The position numbers were made by a program, and so were the translations under genes. Under the pieces are notes generated by a model. That model saw only the letters and a program-made list of their open reading frames with translations, did not search any database and was not told the DNA's origin. From NCBI RefSeq assembly GCF_000381905.1, contig NZ_KB907271.1, positions 1 through 64,000 of the forward strand: DNA of 64,000 nt, given 5' to 3'. The DNA is from Paenibacillus fonticola DSM 21315 (lineage in GTDB: Bacteria; Bacillota; Bacilli; Paenibacillales; Paenibacillaceae). Numbering within the stretch: the first letter of the stretch is position 1; each line of letters begins with the position of its first letter. Positions 8,101-17,305 of this stretch are shown here, piece after piece.

Positions 8101-9207
8101 ATGGCTGAGCCGTTAAAATTAGTGTATAACGAGGAGTTTCTAAGCGGTTTCGCCGAAAAGGTGAAGCGAGTCTATAGCCCGTTTGAGGGATCTTCATTTA
8201 TCGCGGATGTACTGTCTGAGCCATGGGATGAGCTAGAACTAAAAGCCAGAATACGAAAAATCAGCTCTACACTAGGACGGCATCTTCCTGGCAATTATGG
8301 AGAGGCGCTTAACGTACTGTATAAAATTGATGAGGAGTGCGTAGGGTTTCCGTATTTGTTCTTTCCCGACTTTATAGAGGTATATGGTCAGGCGGGGGAG
8401 CATTGGGAGCTCTCTATGCAAGCATTGGAACGGTTTACTTCGAAGTCGTCCGCTGAATTTGCAGTTCGCGTATTTTTGCTGCGCGAGCCCGAACGAATGT
8501 TGCGGCAAATGATGGCGTGGGCCAAACATCCCGACGAGCACGTACGCCGTCTTGCCAGCGAAGGCTGCCGGCCTCGTTTGCCGTGGGGACAAGCCTTGCC
8601 GATGTTTAAGCGTGACCCTGGCCCGATGCTTCCTTTGCTGGAGAAGTTGAAGGCCGATCCTTCATTATATGTGCGTAAAAGTGTTGCCAACAATTTGAAT
8701 GATATAGCCAAGGATCATCCTTCGGTCGTTATCCAGCTGGCTCGGGAGTGGCTGGGAGACAATCCGGATACCGATTGGATCGTACGTCATGCTTGCCGCA
8801 CCTTGATTCGTAAAGCGGATCCAGAAGTGATGAAGTTATTTGGTTATACGGAATCGGTGGATATAGCAGAGCTAATCACTACTGCTGCTTTGTCCATAAA
8901 CGAAAATATATTGTGTATCGGCGAGGGGAGTGAGCTAAGTTACGACATTCAATTTCGTGAAGGTGAGCCAGTGCGAGCACGTGTCGAATACGGAATCGAC
9001 TTTGTCAAGGCGAAGGGACAGACTTCACGCAAACTGTTCCGTTTGGTCGACAGAACCTTTCCTGGGGGAAGCCATCTAACAGGCACTAGAAAACATAGTT
9101 GGAAGGATTTAACGACCCGCCGGCATTATCCTGGGGAGCATCGAATTATACTGCTGGTAAATGGACACGAGGTTGCTTCTACGAACGTCAAGCTGGTATC
9201 AGAATAG
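8101..9207 (+). CDS. alkC: DNA alkylation repair glycosylase AlkC
   Basis: Predicted to excise N3-/N7-alkylated bases from DNA, starting base-excision repair. The first 240 or so residues form an all-helical HEAT-like repeat array (HPDEHVRRLASEGCRPRLPW is the family signature; SLYVRKSVANNLNDIAKDHP is another repeat). Residues from about 260 to 368 look like the beta-sandwich (Ig-like) domain that separates AlkC from AlkD. The length of 368 is right for AlkC. AGGGGGGAAGTAAAGG precedes the ATG. It has its own strong terminator. I see no adjacent ada/alkA genes. Confidence 0.85.
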   Translation: MAEPLKLVYNEEFLSGFAEKVKRVYSPFEGSSFIADVLSEPWDELELKARIRKISSTLGRHLPGNYGEALNVLYKIDEECVGFPYLFFPDFIEVYGQAGEHWELSMQALERFTSKSSAEFAVRVFLLREPERMLRQMMAWAKHPDEHVRRLASEGCRPRLPWGQALPMFKRDPGPMLPLLEKLKADPSLYVRKSVANNLNDIAKDHPSVVIQLAREWLGDNPDTDWIVRHACRTLIRKADPEVMKLFGYTESVDIAELITTAALSINENILCIGEGSELSYDIQFREGEPVRARVEYGIDFVKAKGQTSRKLFRLVDRTFPGGSHLTGTRKHSWKDLTTRRHYPGEHRIILLVNGHEVASTNVKLVSE

Positions 9208-9240
9208 CAGAAGGATACAATAGCCGAACGAAATTGAGCG

Positions 9241-9285
9241 AACCCTGTTGCTTTAGTTTTTCTGAAGTGGCGGGGTTTTTATTTT
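9241..9285 (+). terminator. Terminator of alkC; nothing seen in 9286-9553
   Basis: A 16-bp stem with several G-T pairs (9241-9256 with 9262-9277) around TTTTT, followed by TTTTTATTTTG. The remaining intergenic bases to 9553 are AT-rich and contain no gene or clear promoter that I can support. Confidence 0.75.
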
Positions 9286-9553
9286 GTTCATTTTTCATGG
9301 AAAGGAGTGAGAGCAAGCCCCTAGGTCTTATTTTAGAAAAATGGGGTGTAAAAAATGATGGGGAGCTTAAAAATGTGAAAGTACACGGCATAATAAAAAG
9401 CTAAATAGTTGCAAATTTAATAGTTTGCAAGTAACATTTCTATAAAACACCAAATTACGATAAATATGCCATGCATGATAATATGTTTCGGTGTTACGGC
9501 TAAGCAGTATATTCTCAACTATGCAATAGAAATAGAAAGGAGTGCGTTGGCGA

Positions 9554-11131
9554 ATGGATAAACATAAGCTGCGAAAAATCGCCACCAATATAATTTCCGT
9601 TCCTGAGCATTACCGGCTTGTGATGGAGGACAGCATTCCCCAAGGGAATGAGCAGGACCGCTGTTTTATTTGGGAAGATCCCGGGCAAAGTGACGATAAA
9701 ATTGAAATCTCACTGGATCTGGGTAACGGAGAGCTTACAGCAATTGGTATCGATTACGCAGCAGCAGAAACGGAAGAGACGGCAAGTTCGGGTTTAATGG
9801 TAGAATGGGAGGAGACGGCAAGGCGGGGTTTGATCGCTGAAGCGGAAGCGGCTGCAGATGCTTTTGTAGCCAAGCATGCGCCGGATCCTGCTGAATATAC
9901 GTGGAAATCTGTAATCGGGAAGTGTGGAAAGTTCGAGATTACATACTGCAGGGAAGCAAGCGGGCTGCCGCTCCCCGGTACGGGCTGCAAGCTGATTGTG
10001 GACGGGGCGGGGAACGTTATCGGGTATCGATTGAAAGAGCGCAGCTCCCGTAAGGTCAGCGAGCCGAAATGGCCTGCGGCGATTAAAGATAAAGAAGCTG
10101 TGCGGCAGCAAATCATAGAACAATGTCAATTGAGGCTATCGATTGTTTGTTTACATTCATCCCTGTATGAATTTGCTAGCTCTGATGTTGAACAGGACTA
10201 CAGACTTGTGTACGAGCCAATCACGAGTCAGCGCTGGATAGATGCGGTTACGGGCCATGATTTGTATGAACCCGAGCATTACGTTATGCCTCCAAGCCAT
10301 CCTATTGTTCCTTCGGAATCCGATTTTAATGAAATTGGGGTTGAAGATGACGTTGCGTTAAATTCCGTGAAGCCATCATGGGAACAGTTGGCGGGCGTAC
10401 AGTTAGAGCATTACGAGCTCGTTAAGGAGTCGGATGATGGCGAGCGTGTGAAGTATTTGTATCAGCTGCAAAAGCAGGAGGAAGAACAGCTAGAAAGCGA
10501 TGAGTTATCCGTTGATGCTTATATGAGGCGAAAATGGGGCGATTCGCTGCAAGCCTTCAAGCCATCTTCAATCATCGTTCAAGTAGAAAAAGCGACGGAT
10601 CGTCTGGCAGGATTTCATCGGATGGACAGTACGAAAGAAGGCCAGCCTGCTCTTAGCAGGGAGCAATGCTGGAAGCGGGCGGAGCGGTTTTTAAACCGTG
10701 TATTTCCGGATTATAGAGCATATTTTCAACTCGAAGTCGACCAGAAGCAAGGAGAAAAGGAACTGCGGGAGCGTGAATTTTTCTATTTGCCTGTTTATAT
10801 TGCCGGAATTCCGGTGAGCCATGAGCGGGCGATGATTAGTGTTAGTACGGTGTCAGGCGAAATATGTTCTTACATGGGCGTTTCCTATGAAATGATTCAG
10901 CAGTTAGCCAGTCGTCAATTTCAGCCGCTGATTTCGCCGGATGCCGCTTTAGCCCGCTATATTGAACAGTTGAAGTTGAAGCTTAAATGGCACCTGGATG
11001 ATTCTGATCCAGAGGCACCAAGATTTCGCCTGTTGTATGAGCCTGCGGCCCACATTACGGACGAGCAGGGAGAGGAAAAGCCATTGCGTTTTATCGATGC
11101 GGTAACAGGCGAATGGATCTGGGGGAAGTAG
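9554..11131 (+). CDS. YcdB/YcdC repeat-domain protein
   Basis: Large cytoplasmic-looking protein of 525 residues without a signal peptide or membrane segment. It has repeated PepSY-like modules of the YcdB/YcdC type: each ends in RLVYEP / RLLYEP followed by an IDAVTG motif (QRWIDAVTGHDLYEP and LRFIDAVTGEWIWGK), with a further FYLPVYIAGIPV segment between. The family's function is unknown to me. The start at ATG 9554 is preferred because GGAG lies about 11 bases upstream; GTG at 9542 is directly on the Shine-Dalgarno sequence. Converges with the GNAT gene downstream. Confidence 0.7.
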   Translation: MDKHKLRKIATNIISVPEHYRLVMEDSIPQGNEQDRCFIWEDPGQSDDKIEISLDLGNGELTAIGIDYAAAETEETASSGLMVEWEETARRGLIAEAEAAADAFVAKHAPDPAEYTWKSVIGKCGKFEITYCREASGLPLPGTGCKLIVDGAGNVIGYRLKERSSRKVSEPKWPAAIKDKEAVRQQIIEQCQLRLSIVCLHSSLYEFASSDVEQDYRLVYEPITSQRWIDAVTGHDLYEPEHYVMPPSHPIVPSESDFNEIGVEDDVALNSVKPSWEQLAGVQLEHYELVKESDDGERVKYLYQLQKQEEEQLESDELSVDAYMRRKWGDSLQAFKPSSIIVQVEKATDRLAGFHRMDSTKEGQPALSREQCWKRAERFLNRVFPDYRAYFQLEVDQKQGEKELREREFFYLPVYIAGIPVSHERAMISVSTVSGEICSYMGVSYEMIQQLASRQFQPLISPDAALARYIEQLKLKLKWHLDDSDPEAPRFRLLYEPAAHITDEQGEEKPLRFIDAVTGEWIWGK

Positions 11132-11195
11132 CGATTAGTAGAGGGTAGGGGATTTGAGCAGATTGAGCAGATTGATGATCAGTTAATTTGGGGGA

Positions 11196-11768
11196 TCACG
11201 GCTGGGCTAAGTCGGCAGACGCAGGAAATCCCGGGCTTTGCGTCAGCAGTGATCCAGGCAGTCCAATCCGGTACCCTTTGACAAGCGTAACTCCATTGGA
11301 CGTGTCTGTTTCATAAGCACGCACAAAGCCGAGCCTTTCATACAGCTTCACAGCGGAGGACATCATGTCGGAGGTGTGAAGGTGGAGTGCTTCCGCTCCT
11401 AACAGGAACGATCTGCGGGCCGCTTCTTGAATAAGAAGCGTGGCTACCCCGCGCCCGCGGGTGGATGGCGATACGGCAAGCAGCCGCATAATCGGGGAGT
11501 GGATCCCCAATTCCGGCTTGCCGTAAGCTGCCGCCGAAGAAAGAAATAGTTGAACACTGCCGACGATTTCACCCTTGTATTCAGCCACGATGCGGGCATA
11601 AGGAGCGTTGCCGTATACCGAATTTCGTATCGAATCCCGGTACTCCTCCCACCGGGCCTGCGGCAGTTCAGGGGCATACTGCTCATATGCTTCGAGCATG
11701 ACCTTCGCAACTTCCTCTCGTTCCCATTCCTGTGCATCTCGTATGATCACTTCTTCTGTGGAATTCAT
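11196..11768 (-). CDS. GNAT family N-acetyltransferase
   Basis: Acetyl-CoA-dependent N-acetyltransferase. The core GNAT motifs are visible: EIVGSVQLFL (beta strand 4), LLAVSPSTRGRGVATLLIQEAARR (motif A, the pyrophosphate-binding R/QxxGxG/A loop) and LYERLGFVRAYE (motif B). AGGAGG lies before the ATG. It is divergent from the LysR gene that heads the sulfur salvage operon. In B. subtilis the equivalent operon starts with a GNAT gene (ytmI, later snaA) that N-acetylates S-alkyl-cysteines, so this gene may provide that step. That link is inference from position and family only. Confidence 0.82.
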   Translation of the reverse strand: MNSTEEVIIRDAQEWEREEVAKVMLEAYEQYAPELPQARWEEYRDSIRNSVYGNAPYARIVAEYKGEIVGSVQLFLSSAAAYGKPELGIHSPIMRLLAVSPSTRGRGVATLLIQEAARRSFLLGAEALHLHTSDMMSSAVKLYERLGFVRAYETDTSNGVTLVKGYRIGLPGSLLTQSPGFPASADLAQP

Positions 11769-11910
11769 TTCAACCCCTCCTTGGTTTACACTCGATCGTA
11801 GTGAATGTATGAATGCCTAACGTAAAGTGAAATCAGTATACCAGCCAATTCAAACTAAACATATATGAATTTAATTATTTAAATATGAAAATTAAAATAA
11901 TTTATAACGA

Positions 11911-11939
11911 TTGACAATACAATTCAGGCTGCATAGTAT
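11911..11939 (+). promoter_or_regulatory. Promoter of the LysR gene
   Basis: TTGACA at 11911-11916 and TAGTAT at 11934-11939 with the ideal 17-base spacer, about 85 bases before the TTG start. The stretch TTGACAATACAATTC is nearly repeated at 12964 (TTGACAATATAATCC) before the operon. Confidence 0.6.
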
Positions 11940-12022
11940 TAAAATAATTTATGTCTAATTGCTGACATAAAACCATCTATATTTATTGGAATAGTAAGTT
12001 TATTGCTCGTGGGGGTGTTACT

Positions 12023-12892
12023 TTGAACATCGATAACATTGAGGCTTTTGTCTACATTAACCACTACGGAAGCTTTAACAAAGCAGCCGACGTTCTTTTT
12101 CTATCACAGCCAACTGTGTCAGCCCGCATCCAGTCGCTTGAGCGCGAGCTCGATTGCCGGTTGTTTGACCGTCTGGGCAAACAGGTTGTTTTGACGGACA
12201 AGGGCAGGCAGTTTCTTCCCTATGCTCAGCAAATTCTCCAAACCTATCAAAAAGGGAAGCACCTGCTTCAAACGAAACGAGCGATTTCCCACGAACTGCG
12301 AATTGGCAGCACCGTCATAGTATCCAATTATTTGATCCCCCGGCTTCTTATGTTGCTCACTCATCGCTTTCCGGATGTCAAGTTCAAGCTGGTTACAGCC
12401 CCGACCAATGAACTGGCCAACATGCTGGCGGCCAAAGAGATTGATCTTGCTTTCGTCCGCAAGCTGATGAACCCTGCCTTTCAATCTTATCCTTTCTTTG
12501 AAGACCCCATCCGTCTGTATGTGTATGAAGATCACCCGCTGGCTCTTACCGGCAGAGCATCGATTCGCGATATCCGGCGCGAGAGACTTGTATTTTTCGA
12601 GTGCGGTTCACTGGATTGGCTGCGGATACACCGGGTGTTTGAGAGTCTGGAACAGCCGCCAAACATTGTGTTCCAGGTTGATAATGCCGAAATTGCCAAG
12701 AAGCTAGTGCTGGGGAAGGCAGGAATTTGTTTTCTTCCGGAGTTATGCGCTAAGCAGGAGGCGGAAGAAGGCCGTTTGATTCCAGTGGATATTATCGAAA
12801 CAGCCGGCGTTTCCCTGCAAACAAATTTGATCTCCCTTGCGGGGGAACATCATGAGTTGTTACAGTCTCTGCTGGAATTGGGCAGACAATGA
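12023..12892 (+). CDS. LysR family regulator (YtlI-like)
   Basis: Transcriptional activator predicted for the downstream uptake/salvage operon. N-terminal winged helix-turn-helix (residues 1-60): NIEAFVYINHYGSFNKAADVLFLSQPTVSARIQSLERELDCRLFDR contains the full LysR signature. The remainder is the periplasmic-binding-like effector domain. Start is TTG at 12023, with GGGGGTG upstream. In B. subtilis the LysR protein YtlI activates the ytmI operon of the same gene content, which makes this the likely counterpart; the effector is not visible. The same protein may also control the divergent GNAT gene. Confidence 0.88.
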   Translation: MNIDNIEAFVYINHYGSFNKAADVLFLSQPTVSARIQSLERELDCRLFDRLGKQVVLTDKGRQFLPYAQQILQTYQKGKHLLQTKRAISHELRIGSTVIVSNYLIPRLLMLLTHRFPDVKFKLVTAPTNELANMLAAKEIDLAFVRKLMNPAFQSYPFFEDPIRLYVYEDHPLALTGRASIRDIRRERLVFFECGSLDWLRIHRVFESLEQPPNIVFQVDNAEIAKKLVLGKAGICFLPELCAKQEAEEGRLIPVDIIETAGVSLQTNLISLAGEHHELLQSLLELGRQ

Positions 12893-12936
12893 TCCGATTG
12901 ATGAATTGCATAAATGTATAGAAAAACTCTATTAGA

Positions 12937-12969
12937 CGCGTTTGAATAAACGCGGTAAAGTAATTGACA
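12937..12969. promoter_or_regulatory. Candidate LysR activator site and -35 of the sulfur operon
   Basis: A perfect dyad CGCGTTT-GAAT-AAACGCG at 12937-12954 ends 9 bases before TTGACA at 12964-12969. No good -10 lies 17 bases downstream (the sequence there is CACATG), as expected for an activator-dependent promoter. There is no T run, so it is not a terminator for the LysR gene. Confidence 0.5.
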
Positions 12970-13039
12970 ATATAATCCTCACTAAACACATGGGAATTAT
13001 ACAATTGGCAAAAAAGCGGAGAGCGAAGGGGTGGAGGTC

Positions 13040-13873
13040 ATGAAAAAAATAAGGCTATTGGCAATTTTAATTGTTTTGGCAGTGGGGATTTCCGGATGCC
13101 AAGCAGGCACGAAGTCCGAGGTGGCAGTAACCGGCAATTCGGCCGGATCCGCCGAAGCAAAGATCAACAAAGTGGTGGTGGGTACAGGCACGGGTTTCCC
13201 GAAAGTATGCTTTGTAGATGAAAACGGAAAGTTGACGGGTTTTGATGTCGAGCTCGTTCGGGAAATTGACAACCGTTTGCCAGAGTATGAGTTTGACATC
13301 CAGACCCAGGAGTTTTCCAATCTCCTGCTTAGCCTGGAGACGAAGAAGATCGACTTCATCGCTCACCAGATGGAGAAAAATCCGGAAAGAACGGAGAAAT
13401 ACCTGTTTAACAAAGAGCCATATGCTCACTGGAGAAATAAAATCATCGTTGCCAAAGACAACGATAAGATTCATTCCCTGGATGACTTAAAGGGGAAAAA
13501 GGTGCTGACTGGTGCAACCAGTGCGGAGGCGCAAATATTGGAAAACTACAACAAGGAAAATAACAATGCAATTGAAATTGTTTATCAAAGCGGTACGGCG
13601 AACGATACAGTACATCAGATTACGACCGGCCGGGTAGACGCAACGCTTGGCGCAGATTTTTCTTTACCGCTCATTGACCCGCAGGGCAAGCTGAAAACAA
13701 CCGGCGAGGACTTGTCGGAGGCCGATATTCTGTTCGTCTTCCGCAAGAACGACCCGGAGGAGCAGAAGCTTGCCGATGCGATAGATGCCGTCATTAAGGA
13801 ACTGAAAGCGGACGGTACGCTCGGTAAGCTGAGCAAGGAATGGCTTGGCTCGGATTTTACGTCGGACCGTTGA
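13040..13873 (+). CDS. Cystine/S-compound ABC transporter substrate-binding lipoprotein (TcyJ/TcyK-like)
   Basis: Family-3 solute-binding protein for a polar amino acid, most likely cystine or an S-substituted cysteine. The signal peptide LLAILIVLAVGISGC ends in a lipobox (ISGC), so it is membrane-anchored outside the cell. Family marks are FDVELVREI, LLSLETKKIDFIAHQM and DDLKGKKV. B. subtilis has two such proteins in this operon (TcyJ and TcyK); only one is present here. Start ATG 13040 is used, with GGAGG 3 bases before; a GTG at 13031 is an alternative. It opens the ABC part of the operon. Confidence 0.82.
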   Translation: MKKIRLLAILIVLAVGISGCQAGTKSEVAVTGNSAGSAEAKINKVVVGTGTGFPKVCFVDENGKLTGFDVELVREIDNRLPEYEFDIQTQEFSNLLLSLETKKIDFIAHQMEKNPERTEKYLFNKEPYAHWRNKIIVAKDNDKIHSLDDLKGKKVLTGATSAEAQILENYNKENNNAIEIVYQSGTANDTVHQITTGRVDATLGADFSLPLIDPQGKLKTTGEDLSEADILFVFRKNDPEEQKLADAIDAVIKELKADGTLGKLSKEWLGSDFTSDR

Positions 13874-13920
13874 GGTCATATATCTTTGCTTGATTAAATC
13901 AGGAGGGGAGATGAAAATCC

Positions 13921-14751
13921 ATGGGGGCACCGTTTGATTTTACTTTTGTGCTTGACTTTTTTCCAAAGCTGGCGTCAACGCTTGGCGTTACCCTGTTCAT
14001 CGTAGCTGGCTCGCTGCTGGTGGGGATGATCGTCGGAATTGTTATCGCCCTTCCCCGCTTATATCGGATACCGGTGTTAAGCACATGCTCAAAAGTTTAT
14101 GTTTCGTTTTTCAGAGGAACTCCGATTTTGATTCAACTGTTTTTATTTTATTACGGTTTGCCGGAAATTTTGCAGCTGGTTCAGCTTGATCTGTCCAAAG
14201 CGCATGTCCTGGTGTTCGTCATTTTGACCTACGGGCTGCATACCGGCGCCTTTATGTCCGAGATAATCCGTGCGTCGGTGACCGCTGTGGACCGGGGGCA
14301 GGTAGAAGCTGCCTATGCCTTAGGGATGAAGGGGCATCAAGCTTTTATCCTCATTGTGGCCCCCCAGGCTTTGGGTGTGGCTGTTCCGGTATTCGCCAAT
14401 ACGGTCATCGCCTTGCTGAAGGATACCTCGCTTGCATTTACCATCGGAGTGATGGAAATGACGGGTAAAGCGCAGACGCTCGGTTCGATTACACAGCATT
14501 TTATTGAGGCTTATATCGCCCTCGCTGTCATTTATCTCTGCATCAGCATTACTCTGCAGAAGCTGCTGCAGCTTGCGGAGCTGCGCCTGTTGAAGCATGA
14601 GCTTCCGGACAGCAGAGATGATAGAGGCAGTAGAGACAGCGGAGACACCGAAGACAATACGGCGAGAAAGACTTTTCGGATACAGAAAAAACGGATCTAT
14701 ACACGGACAGCGGGAAGTATGAGAACGGAAAAAGGAGGCGCAAAGCTGTGA
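13921..14751 (+). CDS. tcyL: Amino-acid ABC permease (TcyL-like)
   Basis: HisM/GlnP-type inner-membrane permease. About five membrane segments and the EAA loop (VEAAYALGMKGHQAFILIVAPQALG) are present; VSFFRGTPILIQLFLFYYGLP is the conserved N-terminal motif. The final 50 or so residues, from LPDSRDDRGSRDSGD onward, are charged, low in complexity and not part of the permease fold; related permeases stop near LLKHE. The DNA there is a degenerate GAGACAGCGGAGACA repeat, suggesting slippage-driven extension. The stop overlaps the GTG start of the next permease, so the two are translationally coupled. Confidence 0.82.
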   Translation: MGAPFDFTFVLDFFPKLASTLGVTLFIVAGSLLVGMIVGIVIALPRLYRIPVLSTCSKVYVSFFRGTPILIQLFLFYYGLPEILQLVQLDLSKAHVLVFVILTYGLHTGAFMSEIIRASVTAVDRGQVEAAYALGMKGHQAFILIVAPQALGVAVPVFANTVIALLKDTSLAFTIGVMEMTGKAQTLGSITQHFIEAYIALAVIYLCISITLQKLLQLAELRLLKHELPDSRDDRGSRDSGDTEDNTARKTFRIQKKRIYTRTAGSMRTEKGGAKL

Positions 14752-15458
14752 AAATCGATCCCTCATTTATATGGTTGGCGTTTGTGCAACTGCTCGCTGT
14801 CATTCCTACGACACTGATGATTACCGCCGTATCCGTGACGGCTGGATTTGTGATCGGCCTTGCAGCGGCAATCGTCCGCATATATAATATCCCGCTGCTA
14901 AGCCAGCTCGCCTCCGCCTATGTAACCTTTATCCGCGGCACGCCAATGCTTACGCATTTGCTGTTGATCTATTTCAGCTTGCCGGTGCTGGTGGATGCTA
15001 TATGTGCCCAATTTGGCTGGGGTTTTAAATCATCCTCTATTCCGATGATCGGCTTTGCCTTTATTTCATTTTCGATTACCGCCGGAGCCTATATGTCGGA
15101 AGTGATCCGCTCTGGCCTGCTGGCCGTCAGCCGCGGACAGTTGGAGGCCGCCTACTCAGTAGGGATGACAACACCGCAGGGGCTGCGGAGGATCGTCTTT
15201 CCCCAGGCCTTGGCCGCCAGCCTGCCCAATCTGTCCAATTCAGTCATCGGCATGCTGCATGGTTCTACGCTGGCGTTTACTGTATCCGTCGTCGACATTA
15301 ATGCCAAAGCGCAAATCGTTGCTGCGACGAACTGGAAGTTTTTCGAAGCCTATTTGGCAGCTGCGGCTATTTTCTGGGGACTTACTTTCCTGATCGAAAA
15401 GTTGACGGCACTGCTTGAGAAACGGATCAATCTGTACAATCGGGGTGGGGTTGCATGA
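14748..15458 (+). CDS. tcyM: Amino-acid ABC permease (TcyM-like)
   Basis: Second permease of the heterodimeric transporter. It has the same FIRGTPMLTHLLLIYFSLP motif and an EAA loop (LEAAYSVGMTTPQGLRRIVFPQAL), with about five membrane segments in 236 residues. Start is GTG at 14748, overlapping the previous stop by 4 bases and preceded by AAGGAGG. Its own stop overlaps the ATG of the ATPase gene by 4 bases. Confidence 0.85.
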   Translation: MKIDPSFIWLAFVQLLAVIPTTLMITAVSVTAGFVIGLAAAIVRIYNIPLLSQLASAYVTFIRGTPMLTHLLLIYFSLPVLVDAICAQFGWGFKSSSIPMIGFAFISFSITAGAYMSEVIRSGLLAVSRGQLEAAYSVGMTTPQGLRRIVFPQALAASLPNLSNSVIGMLHGSTLAFTVSVVDINAKAQIVAATNWKFFEAYLAAAAIFWGLTFLIEKLTALLEKRINLYNRGGVA

Positions 15459-16207
15459 TTAAGCTGACGAATATTTCGAAATCATTCGGCCGCAATCAGG
15501 TATTGAAATCGATCAATCTGACTGTGGAAAAAGGCCAGGTCGTCGTAATCCTTGGACCGAGCGGCTCCGGGAAAACAACGCTGCTGCGCTGCGTGAACTA
15601 TTTGGAGAAGCCAAACGACGGTGAAATAATGATTGGGGATTACAGTCTCAAATGCAAGCATGCGGCTAAGAAAGATATTCATGCTCTGCGCGAGAAGTCC
15701 GCTATGGTGTTTCAGCAGTACAATTTGTTCAAGCATAAGACGGCTCTGGAAAATGTGATGGAAGGTCTGGTCATCGTGAAGAAATTGCCGCGGGAGGAGG
15801 CGAGAGCGAGAAGCGTCGCCCTGCTTAAGAAGGTAGGGCTAGCTGGTAAGCTTGATGCCTATCCGAGCCAGCTCTCGGGCGGACAGCAGCAGCGGGTGGG
15901 CATCGCCCGGGCGCTTGCCCTGGAGCCGGAGGTAATTCTGTTTGATGAACCGACATCCGCTTTGGACCCGGAGCTTGTAGGCGAGGTGCTGGCGGTCATT
16001 CGCAAAATCGCTAAAGAAGGCATTACGATGATCGTGGTGACCCATGAAATGAGCTTTGCTCGCGATGTAGCCAACCATGCCGTATTTATGGACGGGGGCA
16101 TTATCGTGGAGGAAGGCCCTCCGGCCGAGCTGTTCAATCGCCCTCGCGAGGAGCGAACGAGACAATTTTTGAAACGGATTACACCTGAGCTTAACTATCA
16201 TATTTAG
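15455..16207 (+). CDS. tcyN: Amino-acid ABC transporter ATP-binding protein (TcyN-like)
   Basis: ATPase that powers uptake by the two preceding permeases. Walker A is GPSGSGKTT (residues 34-42), the Q-loop is FQQYNLF, the ABC signature is LSGGQQQRVGIARAL, Walker B is VILFDEPTSALDPE and the switch His is in VVTHEM. The 250-residue length is typical. ATGA overlap with the upstream permease. Confidence 0.9.
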   Translation: MIKLTNISKSFGRNQVLKSINLTVEKGQVVVILGPSGSGKTTLLRCVNYLEKPNDGEIMIGDYSLKCKHAAKKDIHALREKSAMVFQQYNLFKHKTALENVMEGLVIVKKLPREEARARSVALLKKVGLAGKLDAYPSQLSGGQQQRVGIARALALEPEVILFDEPTSALDPELVGEVLAVIRKIAKEGITMIVVTHEMSFARDVANHAVFMDGGIIVEEGPPAELFNRPREERTRQFLKRITPELNYHI

Positions 16208-16218
16208 GAGGCAAATGC

Positions 16219-17238
16219 ATGAGGATTACGATAAGCGTTTTGGATCAAAGCCCTATTTATCCAGGGGAGACCGCCACGGAAGCACTGGCACACACCGTAC
16301 TGCTCGCTCAAAAAGCGGAGGAGCTTGGATTCCGCCGATTTTGGGTATCGGAGCACCATGATTCAGACCATGTGGCAGGCTCCTCTCCCGAAGTTCTGAT
16401 CTCCCATCTGCTGGCCAAAACAAAATCGATCCGAATCGGCTCCGGAGGTGTTATGCTCCAGCATTACAGCCCGTATAAGGTGGCGGAAAATTTCAATGTT
16501 CTGGCTTCCCTTGCCCCGGGACGAGTAGATTTAGGCATCGGCCGCGCTCCCGGAGGCTTGCCGCGGAGCACGCAGGCGCTGCGGCAGGGGGCGCTGGAGG
16601 ACGCGATTTTGACGAATAAAATCGCCGAGCTTGGAAAATATGTGCAGGGCCCTCTGGACAACGACCATCCGCTCGCAGGCTTGCGTGCCACCCCGCTTCC
16701 GGAAATCGCTCCAGAGCTGTATGTGCTCGGAGCTAGCACGGCCAGTGCAGAGCTGGCAGCCGGATTCGGCCTGCCATATGTGTTCTCCCTGTTTATTAAC
16801 GGCGATGAACAAGCGGCGCTGGAGGCAATTCGCATCTATCGTAGCCGTTTCGAACCGGCATCATATGCTGCTAAGCCGCAAGTTATTTTAGCGCTGTCGG
16901 TAGTCGCAGCCGATACTGTGCAAGAGGCAGAGGAGCTCGCAGGAGAGCATAAGCTGTTTAAAATCCATCTGGACAACGGCAAAACGCTGACCGTAAGTAC
17001 GCTGGCCCAAGCGGAGGAATTCGGACGCCAGTCGGGCGGGCACTATGCGATTCAGGAGCAGGAGCCTTTAATTGTCAAGGGAACCAGGGAATCTGTACGC
17101 AGGAAGCTGCTGGAGCTTTATCAGGCAACCGGTGTGGAGGAGTATATCGTGACTAGCAATATTCAGCCCTTTGATAAGCGGATTCGCTCCTTCGAGCTGC
17201 TAAGTGAAGCATGGGCTGAAGCTGCAGCGGAGGTTTAA
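16219..17238 (+). CDS. Luciferase-like flavin monooxygenase (YtmO/CmoO-like)
   Basis: FMNH2-dependent monooxygenase of the bacterial luciferase superfamily (MsnO8 branch). Family marks are LDQSPIYPGETATEALAHTV, FWVSEHHDSDHVAGSSPEVL, IRIGSGGVMLQHYSPYKVAENF and PGRVDLGIGRAPGG. In B. subtilis the ytmO product of the ytmI operon oxidises sulfur-containing cysteine derivatives; the same place in an operon with the same neighbours makes this the likely role. AGGAGG precedes the ATG and it follows the ATPase gene by 11 bases. Confidence 0.85.
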   Translation: MRITISVLDQSPIYPGETATEALAHTVLLAQKAEELGFRRFWVSEHHDSDHVAGSSPEVLISHLLAKTKSIRIGSGGVMLQHYSPYKVAENFNVLASLAPGRVDLGIGRAPGGLPRSTQALRQGALEDAILTNKIAELGKYVQGPLDNDHPLAGLRATPLPEIAPELYVLGASTASAELAAGFGLPYVFSLFINGDEQAALEAIRIYRSRFEPASYAAKPQVILALSVVAADTVQEAEELAGEHKLFKIHLDNGKTLTVSTLAQAEEFGRQSGGHYAIQEQEPLIVKGTRESVRRKLLELYQATGVEEYIVTSNIQPFDKRIRSFELLSEAWAEAAAEV

Positions 17239-17305
17239 ACAACGGAGAAGAACGCAGAAAGTAGCTGTCTATTAACCGGATAACGAATTACGGGAGGACA
17301 ACGAA

